Under the pieces are notes generated by a model. That model worked only from the letters and a program-made list of their open reading frames with translations. It was not told where the DNA came from and ran no database searches. Both the position numbers and the translations under genes were made by a program. Below, piece after piece: positions 42,266 to 51,490 of a stretch of 64,000 nt of DNA (position 1 is its first letter; each line of letters opens with the position of its first letter). Source of the stretch: UBA12018 sp051656605 (GTDB taxonomy: Bacteria; Bacteroidota; Bacteroidia; Bacteroidales; CAMTPD01); the NCBI GenBank assembly GCA_051656605.1, contig JBOGCF010000044.1, positions 62,001-126,000 of the forward strand, in the 5' to 3' direction.

Positions 42266-43891
42266 ATGAAGAACAGTGGTTTTAGGTTTGGGAAGGCTCT
42301 CGCTTTCCTTTGTATTTCTATTTCTCCTTTTGCAAATGCTCAACAAAAACAGATGGATCCGCCTTTGATGGGTTGGAGCTCTTGGAATACGTATCGTATC
42401 AATATTGATGAGTCGCTGATAAAAAAGCAGACGGATGCGATGGTGAACCAAGGACTGAAGGATGCAGGGTATTTGTTTATCAATGTAGACGATGGGTTCT
42501 TTGGTCATCGCGATGAGGAGGGTAACTTGCAAACGCACCCGCAACGTTTTCCGAATGGCATGAAGGTGATTGCCGATTATATTCATTCCAAGGGTTTGAA
42601 GGCGGGTATCTATTCGGATGCGGGTAGTAATACGTGCGGTTCGCTGTGGGATAACGATTCGAATGGTAAGGCTGTGGGATTGTACGGACACGAACGTCGC
42701 GATGCCGATCTTTTTTTCAACCAATGGGGTTATGATTTTATCAAGATAGATTATTGTGGTGCGGGCCAGCAGCTCGACCTGGACGAACAAAAACGATATA
42801 CGGAGATTGTGGAGGCGATTCGTGAAACTGCAAACCGCCCTGTTTCGATCAATATTTGCCGATGGGCTTATCCTGGTACTTGGGTGAAGGATTTGTCTCG
42901 CTCTTGGCGTATCAGTCCGGATATCAGTGCCAACTGGGGTTCGGTAAAGTTTATCATCGGAAAGAATCTATACCTTTCGGCTTTTGCGGGCGATGGGCAT
43001 TACAACGATATGGACATGCTTGAGATTGGTCGTGGTCTTTCGCAAAACGAGGAAGAGGTGCACTTCGGCATGTGGTGTATCATGAGTTCGCCGTTGCTGA
43101 TTGGTTGCGATCTTACTACCATTCCGGAGGCTTCGCTTGCTTTATTGAAGAATCCGGAGTTGATTGCTCTGAATCAAGATCCGCTCGGACTTCAGGCTCA
43201 TGTAGTACAGCATGAGGGCAATGGCTATGTATTGGTGAAGGACATTGAGAAGAAGCGTGGCTTGAAGCGTGCTGTGGCTTTCTATAATCCTTCGGATAGT
43301 GCTTGTACGATTACGATTCCGCTTTCGTCGCTCGAACTGGGTGGCAAAACAAAGGTACGTGATTTGATTAAGCGTGTGAATGAGCCTTCGGTTTCGAAAG
43401 AGCTTACTTATACCATTCCGGCTAGAAGTGTGAAGATGGTGAGCCTTGAGGGCAAAACGCGTCTTGAGCCGACTCGCTATGAGGCTGAAACGGCTTTTCT
43501 TCCGCAATACAATGACTTGGGCAAACGCTCGCGCGGAATCGACTTCAAACAGGTGGATGAGGCTTCGGGCAAAATGCTTGTTGCCAACATTGGCGGTGAG
43601 GCCGAGAATACCATCGACTGGAATGAGGTGTATAGCCAAAAGGGTGGTAAGTATACGATCAAGATTGCGTGCATGATTACGACGGGTGAGCGCAGTTTGA
43701 CAGACCATAAGTTGTTGTTGACGGTAAATGGTGTAAGCCAATTTGTTCCGCTAAACACAGAGGTTGTAAACAAACTGCAAACGGTAGAAACTGTTATAGA
43801 CCTGAAACCGGGTTATAATACCGTCCAAATGGGTAGTCCGTACACATGGGCTCCCAACATCGACTGCTTTGAGCTGATCAAGCAAAACTAA
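42266..43891 (+). CDS. GH27 alpha-galactosidase with C-terminal carbohydrate-binding domain
   Basis: A 541-residue exported glycosidase with a signal peptide ending PFANAQ. The GH27 barrel starts PLMGWSSWNTYR and includes NVDDGFFG. The nucleophile Asp is in DFIKIDYCGAG and the acid/base Asp in RISPDISANW. A beta domain follows (to about residue 395), then about 140 residues starting YEAETAF, typical of CBM35/CBM6-like modules. It removes alpha-D-galactose, or alternatively beta-L-arabinopyranose, from glycans. It is followed by a sulfatase after an internal terminator, suggesting action on a sulfated galactose-containing polymer. Confidence 0.92.
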   Translation: MKNSGFRFGKALAFLCISISPFANAQQKQMDPPLMGWSSWNTYRINIDESLIKKQTDAMVNQGLKDAGYLFINVDDGFFGHRDEEGNLQTHPQRFPNGMKVIADYIHSKGLKAGIYSDAGSNTCGSLWDNDSNGKAVGLYGHERRDADLFFNQWGYDFIKIDYCGAGQQLDLDEQKRYTEIVEAIRETANRPVSINICRWAYPGTWVKDLSRSWRISPDISANWGSVKFIIGKNLYLSAFAGDGHYNDMDMLEIGRGLSQNEEEVHFGMWCIMSSPLLIGCDLTTIPEASLALLKNPELIALNQDPLGLQAHVVQHEGNGYVLVKDIEKKRGLKRAVAFYNPSDSACTITIPLSSLELGGKTKVRDLIKRVNEPSVSKELTYTIPARSVKMVSLEGKTRLEPTRYEAETAFLPQYNDLGKRSRGIDFKQVDEASGKMLVANIGGEAENTIDWNEVYSQKGGKYTIKIACMITTGERSLTDHKLLLTVNGVSQFVPLNTEVVNKLQTVETVIDLKPGYNTVQMGSPYTWAPNIDCFELIKQN

Positions 43892-43910
43892 TTACCACAA
43901 ACAAATATAA

Positions 43911-43940
43911 AAAAAGGCAGCGCTAATGCGTTGCCTTTTA
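43911..43940 (+). terminator. Intercistronic terminator or attenuator
   Basis: AAAAGGCAGCGC / GCGTTGCCTTTT forms a 12-bp stem with one mismatch between GH27 and the sulfatase. It ends 15 nt before the sulfatase start codon, so it may attenuate rather than fully separate the two genes. Confidence 0.75.
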
Positions 43941-43954
43941 CTAATACCGACAAC

Positions 43955-45391
43955 ATGAAAAACACTTATTTACTGATGATGCCGCTACTTGTGGCTCAAA
44001 CTGCTCTGGCGGATACAAACAAATCTACACGCCCCAATATTGTTGTAATTATGGCCGATCAATGGCGAGGTACTGCTCTTGGCTTTATGGGGCAAGAACC
44101 GGTGATGACTCCGAATCTTGACTTGCTGGCCCAAGAGGGTGTTGCGATGACACAAGCCGTGAGTAACTATCCGGTTTCATCTCCTGCCAGGGCTACGTTT
44201 ATGACAGGACAATATCCTACTTCAAATGGTGTAACGGGTAATTGTAACTCTAACTCTGCTCCTCTTGGTGTTGAACTAAAGACGGATGCTGTGTGCTGGT
44301 CGGACGTATTAAAAGCGAATGGATATACAAACGGCTACATTGGCAAATGGCACTTGGATGCTCCGCATGAGCCATATATCGACTGTGCAAATAACAAGGG
44401 TGGTACGGCTTGGAACGAATGGTGCGCTCCGGAGAGAAGGCATGGATTCGATTATTGGGTTGCTTATGGCACGTTTGACCGCCACCTGAATCCGATGTAC
44501 TGGCATACGGATAGCAAACGGGATGAGTTTATATACGTAGATCAATGGGGACCTGAGTATGAAGTGGATCGAACCATTGATTTTATCAGTGATGCTCAAA
44601 CCAAGGATGCTCCTTTTGCATTGGTGGTGTCTATGAATCCTCCGCATACGCCTTACGATGCTGTTCCGCAGAAATACAAAGATCTATACAAGGACTTGAA
44701 TGTAGATTCGCTGGCTCAGAATCCGAAAGTGCCTGCAGCGGATACACCCATGGGTAAGAACTACAGACAAAATATTGCCAACTACTATGCTTGTATGACG
44801 GGCGTTGACAATGAGGTGGGCAGATTAGTTTCTTTCTTGAAGGAAAAGGGATTGTATGAAAACACGATCATTTTGTTTACTTCTGATCACGGTGATTGCT
44901 TGGGTATGCATGGTGAGGTTACGAAGAATAACATTTATGAGGAGTCGATGCGTATTCCGTTTATCGTGTCGTATCCGAAGCTATTGAAGCCACGTGTAGA
45001 TGATAAAACGCTGATCTCGTTGTCTGACTTTATGCCTACAATGCTTGGGCTTGTGGGACTGGATATCCCGGAAACGGTAGAGTCTAACAATCTGTCGAGA
45101 GCTGTGATCAGCGGAAAAGGGAATGTAGAGGCACAGGTGTATTTGAAGTATAACAACGACACAGGTGGTGATCGTAGCAAGCAATCGAAAGGGTTGCGTG
45201 ACGAACGCTATTCGTATGTGCTGTTTCTTGCAGATGGAGAGGTTACGGGTGGATTGCTTTTCGATCGAAAAGAGGATCCGATGCAGTTGAACAATCTCTT
45301 TGGTAAACAACCTAAAACCGAGCGCAAACTTCGCACTAAGCTCAAAAAGCTTCTCATACAGGCTAATGACCCAATGGCGGAAGCTATTTAA
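43955..45391 (+). CDS. Secreted sulfatase (serine-type)
   Basis: A 478-residue S1 sulfatase with a signal peptide ending QTALA. It has NIVVIMADQWRG at the metal site, the activation motif SSPARATFMTG (Ser-type C/S-x-P-x-R), GKWHLD, and FTSDHGD as further metal ligands. ATG 43955 was chosen because it begins the signal peptide; the extra upstream residues of the longer frame lie in the terminator hairpin. The downstream position relative to GH27 suggests cooperative desulfation and deglycosylation. Confidence 0.92.
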   Translation: MKNTYLLMMPLLVAQTALADTNKSTRPNIVVIMADQWRGTALGFMGQEPVMTPNLDLLAQEGVAMTQAVSNYPVSSPARATFMTGQYPTSNGVTGNCNSNSAPLGVELKTDAVCWSDVLKANGYTNGYIGKWHLDAPHEPYIDCANNKGGTAWNEWCAPERRHGFDYWVAYGTFDRHLNPMYWHTDSKRDEFIYVDQWGPEYEVDRTIDFISDAQTKDAPFALVVSMNPPHTPYDAVPQKYKDLYKDLNVDSLAQNPKVPAADTPMGKNYRQNIANYYACMTGVDNEVGRLVSFLKEKGLYENTIILFTSDHGDCLGMHGEVTKNNIYEESMRIPFIVSYPKLLKPRVDDKTLISLSDFMPTMLGLVGLDIPETVESNNLSRAVISGKGNVEAQVYLKYNNDTGGDRSKQSKGLRDERYSYVLFLADGEVTGGLLFDRKEDPMQLNNLFGKQPKTERKLRTKLKKLLIQANDPMAEAI

Positions 45392-45402
45392 TTGAAAAAT
45401 AC

Positions 45403-45448
45403 AGAGTCGCCCCTAAAACGATTGTTTACGGGACGACTCTACTTTTTT
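45403..45448 (+). terminator. Terminator after the sulfatase
   Basis: AGAGTCG...CGACTCT is extended inward by CCC/GGG with one bulge, followed by a T-run (ACTTTTTT). Confidence 0.85.
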
Positions 45449-45459
45449 AAAATCATTAT

Positions 45460-46392
45460 TTATTGAGCCGGAGCTTTTTCTTCAGGGATAAGTACAGCAT
45501 CAATTACGTGTATTATACCGTTGGTTCCTTCAATGTCTGTAACGATAACTTTTGCATGATTTATAAAGATAATCTCTTCTTTAAGATTGATGGTTACCGG
45601 TTCGCCGTATAAGGAGGAAACCACACCACTACTCATTTCGCTACAAGGTACTTTAGCCTCTAATAAATGGTGTAGCAAAATGTGTTTCAATTCTCCTTCA
45701 GGATTTTTAAGTAATTGGTCTAGTGTTCCTGTAGGTAGAAGTTCGAACGCTGCGTCTGTTGGTGCAAAAAGTGTCATTGATGCTTTCGGATCAGACAGTG
45801 CAATATTGAGTTTTGCTGCGATCAAAGCTGCTTCCAACGTTGTATGTACACTGGAGCCTTCTACAATTTGCATCATCGTTTTATTTAACGGTTTTGTAGG
45901 CGGAGTCAATACGGTGTCAATTATATAAACGATACCATTACCTACCCAAATAGGAGCTACTGATAAGGCAACCTCATTTACATAGATTGTACTACCTGCT
46001 GTTGTAATACTCAGTGGATCTCCATTCACAGCTGTTAGCATCATACCATTGGTCAATTTCTCAGGAGCATATATGCCATGTACCGTATGATACAAAAGAA
46101 TATCACTCAATGCTCCTTTCGGATCATTCAATAATGATTCATACGTTCCTTCGGGAAGTTTCTCAAATGCGGCATTTGTAGGTGCAAAAAGCGTATGCAA
46201 AGTGTTTGCTGAATTAAAAACGCTCTCTAAATCGGCAGCATCTATTGCCTCACTTAACATTGATAGTGCCGGAGTAGTTTGCACCAAATTCAATATACTA
46301 TCAGTGGTTACGTCTGGATCATCATCATCACATCCTGTCCAAACAAAACTAAAAAGGAGTAATAGAATTGAAAAAAATCTGGTCTTATTCAT
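45460..46392 (-). CDS. Lipoprotein with two fasciclin (FAS1) domains
   Basis: A 310-residue exported lipoprotein. The lipobox is VWTGC, followed by an Asp-rich linker. Two FAS1 repeats of about 130 residues follow, each with the H1 motif (TLFAPTNAAFEKLPEG and TLFAPTDAAFELLPTG) and an H2-like strand ending in VIYIIDTVL or IIHVIDAVL. FAS1 domains mediate adhesion or protein interaction at the cell surface. It is monocistronic on the minus strand, convergent with the sulfatase. Confidence 0.92.
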   Translation of the reverse strand: MNKTRFFSILLLLFSFVWTGCDDDDPDVTTDSILNLVQTTPALSMLSEAIDAADLESVFNSANTLHTLFAPTNAAFEKLPEGTYESLLNDPKGALSDILLYHTVHGIYAPEKLTNGMMLTAVNGDPLSITTAGSTIYVNEVALSVAPIWVGNGIVYIIDTVLTPPTKPLNKTMMQIVEGSSVHTTLEAALIAAKLNIALSDPKASMTLFAPTDAAFELLPTGTLDQLLKNPEGELKHILLHHLLEAKVPCSEMSSGVVSSLYGEPVTINLKEEIIFINHAKVIVTDIEGTNGIIHVIDAVLIPEEKAPAQ

Positions 46393-46543
46393 AATTATAT
46401 CACAAATTGATTATTATATATAATAACAGCGTTGATTCGTTTATGTTGCTTAAAATAAACAATACCATCATTCAAAGCTCAAAATATTAACATTGCAGCC
46501 ATTTTATTCAACTTGCTTAACAATATTAAAATATCATCTCTAT

Positions 46544-47185
46544 CTATTTGGTATTACACTGTTTGCCTTTAAATAAGATAGAATACAATCCGCAATATCC
46601 CCAGAAGCTGGTTACAAACAATGGTATGGAGATGATCAAAAGCACATAGACCCATGTTCCGGTTACGGTACCCATAAATATCAAGAACCAACAAAGAAGT
46701 CCCAATAAGAGTCGGGCCATTCGATCAAATGGTGTCATATTGGTGCACGCTTTGTCTACAAAATTGTGCTTGCGTGTAAGTAGTACCCAATCGAGAGAAT
46801 AACGCCCTGCTCCTAGTACAGTTATCGTTACGTAAATAGCGAGATAGATAGCGGGCAACTCGTGCGAAGAGAAACCTTTGTCGCCCGATGCCAACATGGA
46901 TGCAACGGCCATATCGATAATTAACGTTAGCCCGGCAAAACGGGTAAATAGTCCGATAATTAAAAGGATGGAGCATCCAACCTCGGCAAAGGTTGCCAAT
47001 GCCAACGATGCCTCGGATCCTATCCCTAATGGGTCGGGAAATACGGTGGATAAATGTGCGAAGTTTTCGACCTTCATCAAGCCATGTGTAAGCATCGCAA
47101 CACTAATAAATAGACGTAAAAATAAGCTTACTAGGGATTGCTGATTTTCTTTAGCAGGTGCTCCCCACAACCAAAAGTCTTTCAT
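46544..47185 (-). CDS. DoxX-like protein fused to a DUF2892 domain
   Basis: A 213-residue integral membrane protein. Residues about 15-135 are a four-helix DoxX domain (SLFLRLFISVAMLTHGLMKV, ILLIIGLFTRFAGLTLI). Residues about 145-213 match DUF2892/YgaP-like inner-membrane domains (NMTPFDRMARLLLG, SFWGYCGLYSILF with two conserved Cys). The two domains are normally separate. ATG 47185 was chosen since the longer frame begins at a TTG. DoxX relatives are linked to thiol or quinone redox and DUF2892 to sulfur metabolism; a redox role is inferred. Confidence 0.85.
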   Translation of the reverse strand: MKDFWLWGAPAKENQQSLVSLFLRLFISVAMLTHGLMKVENFAHLSTVFPDPLGIGSEASLALATFAEVGCSILLIIGLFTRFAGLTLIIDMAVASMLASGDKGFSSHELPAIYLAIYVTITVLGAGRYSLDWVLLTRKHNFVDKACTNMTPFDRMARLLLGLLCWFLIFMGTVTGTWVYVLLIISIPLFVTSFWGYCGLYSILFKGKQCNTK

Positions 47186-47382
47186 AATCAAGTATTTTTA
47201 AGTTTTATAGTTCGAAAGGATAATGTATAAAACCTGAAATTAATATTGAATCAAAACATCTATCTATAAATGATCTACAACTAGATAATGAGCATCTACG
47301 ACTCTGCTTTCAATGTTTATAAAACCATTCGCTTATATAACATGTTTGTTTGTATAAATGGATTAAACTTGATTGAATATTT

Positions 47383-48522
47383 ATGAAACGTTCGCTTTAT
47401 TTGCTGCTTGGCTACTTTGCGGTGTCAGGTGTATATGCGCTAATTACCGGAACTTCTTTTTCGGGTGGTTCTCAATGTGCTTTGGCTTGCACAGGGATTT
47501 CTCTTCTTACAACCAACAAGGATCTTATTCAGGCTCGTACCATCGAATGGGCCGAATCGAGCTTGAATAGCAAATTGATGGTTTCTCCTGCCGGTTATAA
47601 CTACACCACTACGATGCCCGACGGTACGAAAGGGTTTTCTTGGAAAGCAAAGTATGGCTTTGTGGGAATCTCTGTTACAGTTGATCAATTTATTGGTGAA
47701 GGAGTGAATGAGAAGGGTCTGAATGCGGGTATCTTTTACTTCAAAGGCTTTGGTTCGTTGGCGAAATATGATCCGAATCGTAAAAACGCGACCCTCTCGG
47801 ACATGGATTTTGTACGCTGGATGCTGACGAATTTTGCAACGGTAGATGAAATGTTGGCTCAACTGCCTTCCATTACGCTGGCTCCGGTATTTATTGATTC
47901 GGAGGGAATCCCTGCTCCTACGGGGCATTGGCGTGTGGGCGATAAAACAGGACGTAATATCGTAATTGAAATTATCAACAATGGCGAAGTCAAGGTATAT
48001 GACAATATTGGCGTATTGACCAACTCTCCTGGATACGATTGGCAACTGACCAACTTAAGTAATTATATGAATGTGCAATCTGGTACTATTGTAACCAAAG
48101 AGTATGGTGATTATACTGCCAAATCGTTGGGTGCGGGTACTGCGGCATTGGGTCTACCAGGGGATATTACTCCTCCTTCTCGTTTTGTAAGAGCTGCTTT
48201 TTATCTTTTTAGTGCTCCCGAATACAACAACACCATGGGTTGCGTGCAAGAAGCTTTTCATATTCTGAATAATTTTGATATCCCTATTGGAAGTGAGTTT
48301 GCACGTGAGCATCGGGAACATATCCCGAATATGCCTAGCGCAACACAATGGACTTCGGTAGCCGACTTATCGAATCTGAACTTCTACTTTAGAACGATGT
48401 ATGATCCGGCTGTACAAGGCATGCATGTTCCGACCATCGTGCGTGAAGTAAAAACAGAAACATACTTTCCTTTGGATAATGGTAAGTTTGAGGCTAAACC
48501 ATACGTGATCCCTAGATTGTAA
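47383..48522 (+). CDS. Choloylglycine hydrolase family protein (BSH/PVA-like)
   Basis: A 379-residue Ntn-hydrolase of the linear amide C-N hydrolase family, exported. The likely catalytic Cys is in ALACTGISL after a leader of about 35 residues. RTIEWAES gives the Arg-x-x-(D/E)-W motif, and NEKGLNAG, APTGHWRVGDKTGRNIVIE and NVGVLTNSP-like (NIGVLTNSPGYDW) contain the conserved Asp/Asn residues. Members cleave conjugated bile acids, penicillin V or N-acyl amino acids; which one cannot be read from sequence. It is monocistronic with its own terminator. Confidence 0.87.
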   Translation: MKRSLYLLLGYFAVSGVYALITGTSFSGGSQCALACTGISLLTTNKDLIQARTIEWAESSLNSKLMVSPAGYNYTTTMPDGTKGFSWKAKYGFVGISVTVDQFIGEGVNEKGLNAGIFYFKGFGSLAKYDPNRKNATLSDMDFVRWMLTNFATVDEMLAQLPSITLAPVFIDSEGIPAPTGHWRVGDKTGRNIVIEIINNGEVKVYDNIGVLTNSPGYDWQLTNLSNYMNVQSGTIVTKEYGDYTAKSLGAGTAALGLPGDITPPSRFVRAAFYLFSAPEYNNTMGCVQEAFHILNNFDIPIGSEFAREHREHIPNMPSATQWTSVADLSNLNFYFRTMYDPAVQGMHVPTIVREVKTETYFPLDNGKFEAKPYVIPRL

Positions 48523-48540
48523 TTACCCCGATTAAAGTAG

Positions 48541-48585
48541 CAAATCCCGATCTTCAGTTCGTATAGAAGACCGGGATTTGTTTTA
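48541..48585 (+). terminator. Rho-independent terminator
   Basis: CAAATCCCG-ATCTTC pairs with GAAGAC-CGGGATTTG across a short loop and runs into TTTT. It lies 19 nt after the hydrolase stop. Confidence 0.85.
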
Positions 48586-48611
48586 TGGTAATGTATAATG
48601 TAATCTGTTGA

Positions 48612-49562
48612 TCAGTATTCGATAACCTTATCTACCTTGAGGGTGCGACAGGCTTCGCCGTCTACGAGTTTGTATTGTACTTGACGTGTGCCTCCTGTTG
48701 GTTTTGCATTGGTATCGCCTTCTTTATAGATTGGAAAGCGTTGGCAGAAGGTTGACTCTACAATTGCCATCTCGTCGTGCCCCATATAGCCTTGACTTAT
48801 TTCTTTGTTTTCGGAAATTTCGGGCATGCATACTTGGCTCATTGATTTGCCATTGTTGACCGAATAACCGATCAATTTACCATAACTTCCACTTCCGTCT
48901 GAAGTAAGGTATACAAATACTTCTGGATATCCGTCTATATTCAAATCGCCGACTTCGGCATTCACAACGGTATATCCGGCAATGTCTTGCTTTTGTGGTT
49001 CGTTAGATATTTCGAGTCCGTAAGGAGTGACAGTAAGGGTATCTCCTACCACTTCTACATCAAACGAATAGTTGTTATAATTTAGGACCTGCGCATAGCT
49101 TCGTTGGTCAAGAAGTGACTCATCGAGTGGTGCTGTTAATTTGATATAATCTTGATCTAAACTTGCTCCTCCAGAACAATAGTAATAAAGTCCGTTAGGA
49201 TTTGGGGAGGATACATTGAGGGTGTCGCTATGAACTGTAAAGTAAATTGACTCACCGTCTTTTTGCACCAATACAGTATCTTTCCCTTGCATCGTTCCAA
49301 TGGCATCAAAACGACAAGTTGGCTTTTTGATGTCTGCACGTGAACGTACGGCTACTTTTGCTGTACTATCTGTGAGCTGCGATATCGTTACTGCAACAAA
49401 ATCGTATCCTTCGCTACGCTGATTGTAATCTGATGTTGCATAGCTTCCGATAATACTGGTTGGCGACTCTGATTTCGTTTTGTTTTCTGAATTCGATTGC
49501 GTACACGAGGTAAATGGTAATGCTATTGATAAAGCAATACTTAGTGATAATGTCTTTTTCAT
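48612..49562 (-). CDS. PliI-like lysozyme-inhibitor lipoprotein
   Basis: A 316-residue lipoprotein with lipobox PFTSC. The N-terminal half (about residues 30-150) is an unassigned beta domain. The C-terminal half carries the PliI-type signature: GDLNIDGYPEVFVYLTS, GSGSYGKLIGYS, GYMGHDEM, and FPIYKEGDTNAKPTGG followed by TRQVQYKL. PliI proteins inhibit invertebrate-type lysozymes; these motifs are what I recall from the Aeromonas family. Inhibition here is inferred. It is monocistronic and divergent from the ECF sigma gene. Confidence 0.75.
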   Translation of the reverse strand: MKKTLSLSIALSIALPFTSCTQSNSENKTKSESPTSIIGSYATSDYNQRSEGYDFVAVTISQLTDSTAKVAVRSRADIKKPTCRFDAIGTMQGKDTVLVQKDGESIYFTVHSDTLNVSSPNPNGLYYYCSGGASLDQDYIKLTAPLDESLLDQRSYAQVLNYNNYSFDVEVVGDTLTVTPYGLEISNEPQKQDIAGYTVVNAEVGDLNIDGYPEVFVYLTSDGSGSYGKLIGYSVNNGKSMSQVCMPEISENKEISQGYMGHDEMAIVESTFCQRFPIYKEGDTNAKPTGGTRQVQYKLVDGEACRTLKVDKVIEY

Positions 49563-49795
49563 AACTCCTTTTTCTTTTTGGTTTTTGTTTTTGGCTTTTA
49601 ATTCGTTATATATAACAATCTTACGAGTTCAATTGAATCTAAAATGGCTTATTTTTTTAAGATCGCGCAAATGTAGCAAGATTTTTATTTGAATTATTAA
49701 TTCCTATACTTTTCTCTTAAAACGAGCCTCAAAACGAGGATTTAATAAGAATAGTATTGTTTAATTTATTTTTTTACAACAAATTTGTAAATGTT

Positions 49796-50386
49796 ATGCA
49801 TATAAATGAAAATATACTACTTGGTTTATTAAAAAAGGGAGATGACAGAGCTTATAAATTTCTCTTTGATCATCATTATGCAGTTTTGTGTAAATACGCT
49901 AATGAACTAATTCAAGATCCTTTTATAGCTGAAACAATTGTTGGAGACTTGATCTTCCACCTATGGGAAATACGAGAGAAGATTGAAATCACAACTTCCT
50001 TAAGAACCTACTTAATGCGTGCTACACGAAACAGATGCTACAATTATCTTACTCAAAAAAACGTTCAACATGAAACATCTCTATCTCAATTAGACATAAA
50101 ATTTTTAGATAACTACACAGACTCTAAAGAACATCCTCTTGGCATGCTACTAGAAAAAGAGCTTGAAGATGAAATTATATGCTCTGTAAATCGATTAAAT
50201 CCAGAATGTAAGCGTGTTTTCATGGAAAGTAGATTTGAAAACAAAAAGAATGAGGAAATCGCAGCCGAACTTGGCATCTCTATCAATACAGTCAAGTATC
50301 ACATAAAGAATGCATTAGCATCCATCAGGCAGGATTTAGAGAAGTATATTACTGCATTAATATTTCTTCATACTAACTTTTTCTAA
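49796..50386 (+). CDS. ECF sigma factor (FecI-like)
   Basis: A 196-residue sigma-70 family factor of the Bacteroidota PUL type. Region 2 is at about residues 22-90 (FLFDHHYAVLCKYANELIQD, LRTYLMRATRNRCYNYL). Region 4 is near 135-190 (CKRVFMESRFENKKNEEIAA, ISINTVKYHIKNAL). The start at ATG 49796 removes a non-conserved hydrophobic prefix of the longer frame. The FecR-type anti-sigma gene follows 68 nt later, and SusC/SusD after that: a standard trans-envelope glycan-sensing cassette. Confidence 0.92.
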   Translation: MHINENILLGLLKKGDDRAYKFLFDHHYAVLCKYANELIQDPFIAETIVGDLIFHLWEIREKIEITTSLRTYLMRATRNRCYNYLTQKNVQHETSLSQLDIKFLDNYTDSKEHPLGMLLEKELEDEIICSVNRLNPECKRVFMESRFENKKNEEIAAELGISINTVKYHIKNALASIRQDLEKYITALIFLHTNFF

Positions 50387-50454
50387 AAAAAACATCAATA
50401 TCCACTACCCTCTCTATCGTCTTATTCTGTCTTAATTATAAACAGCATTGAAAT

Positions 50455-51363
50455 ATGAAGCATAAAGAACAATTAAAAGATACTGAAAATGAAGTTTGGT
50501 TTTCATCATTGGTTGCAAATGACAAATACATTTACAATTCAGATAAAGCCTACGAGCGTTTTTGTGAAAGAAAACAATCTACATCAGGCTTTCTTTTTTC
50601 AGAGAAAAAACTTTTAGTACGTTTTGCTGCTGTTGTTCTTTTAATGTTGACCGCATCGCTTTCTTTTTGGATTGGAGAAAAAAAGGCGACAGTAATGTAT
50701 TCAGATATTATTATAGAATCTCCTATGGGTTCTAAAACCAAATTATTTTTACCAGATGGTTCTATGGTATGGCTGAATGCGGGATCTAAGATTACATATT
50801 CTCAAGGCTTCGGTATTGAAAATCGTTCGATTTCTCTTATCGGAGAAGCGTATTTTGATGTTAGAAAGAATAAAGATTTACCATTTAAAGTAAACACCAA
50901 AGAACTGAATGTATCAGTATTAGGTACAAAGTTTAATTTCAAAAATTACGAATCGGATAATGAGGTTTCTGTAAATCTGATCGAAGGTAAAGTTGAGCTA
51001 CAAAATTGCATAAAAGAGACTGATAATCAATTTCTAGATCCTACTGAGATGATGGTCTTAAATAAACAAAATGGAGATATGATCATCTCTAAGATGGAAA
51101 CCAAACAGTCGCAAGATTGGATTAACGACAGGCTTTATTTTGATGAGATGCGCTTAGTGGATATTACTAAAACACTAGAGCGCAGTTATAACATCAAAGT
51201 TATTTTTAACAACCCTGAAAGTAAAGAGATTAAGTTTCATGCCATGTTTAATAAACGCGAACAATCAATCTCTGATGTTTTTGATATTCTAAAGAAAACA
51301 GGGAAGTTTGAATATAAACTCAATGGAGATACCATTACAATCATAGATAATACAATAAAATAG
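50455..51363 (+). CDS. FecR family anti-sigma factor
   Basis: A 302-residue membrane anti-sigma protein. It has a cytoplasmic N terminus of about 57 residues, one membrane segment (LLVRFAAVVLLMLTASLSFWIG, about residues 57-78), and the periplasmic FecR domain (SPMGSKTKLFLPDGSMVWLN, LIGEAYFDVRKN, VLGTKFNF). A C-terminal DUF4974-like secretin-N domain follows (LTDITKTLERSYNI-like, DVFDILKKTG). It receives the signal from the STN domain of the SusC protein and releases the sigma factor. Confidence 0.93.
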   Translation: MKHKEQLKDTENEVWFSSLVANDKYIYNSDKAYERFCERKQSTSGFLFSEKKLLVRFAAVVLLMLTASLSFWIGEKKATVMYSDIIIESPMGSKTKLFLPDGSMVWLNAGSKITYSQGFGIENRSISLIGEAYFDVRKNKDLPFKVNTKELNVSVLGTKFNFKNYESDNEVSVNLIEGKVELQNCIKETDNQFLDPTEMMVLNKQNGDMIISKMETKQSQDWINDRLYFDEMRLVDITKTLERSYNIKVIFNNPESKEIKFHAMFNKREQSISDVFDILKKTGKFEYKLNGDTITIIDNTIK

Positions 51364-51490
51364 AATCACAAAAGATAGTCTTTCTTGATTTTTGAATAGA
51401 ATAAGCGCCCGGGAACTTTTATTTTATCCGAAAACAAGCATCATTATAATACCTGAAAACAATCGTCTAATTAATAACTAAAAAATATTT

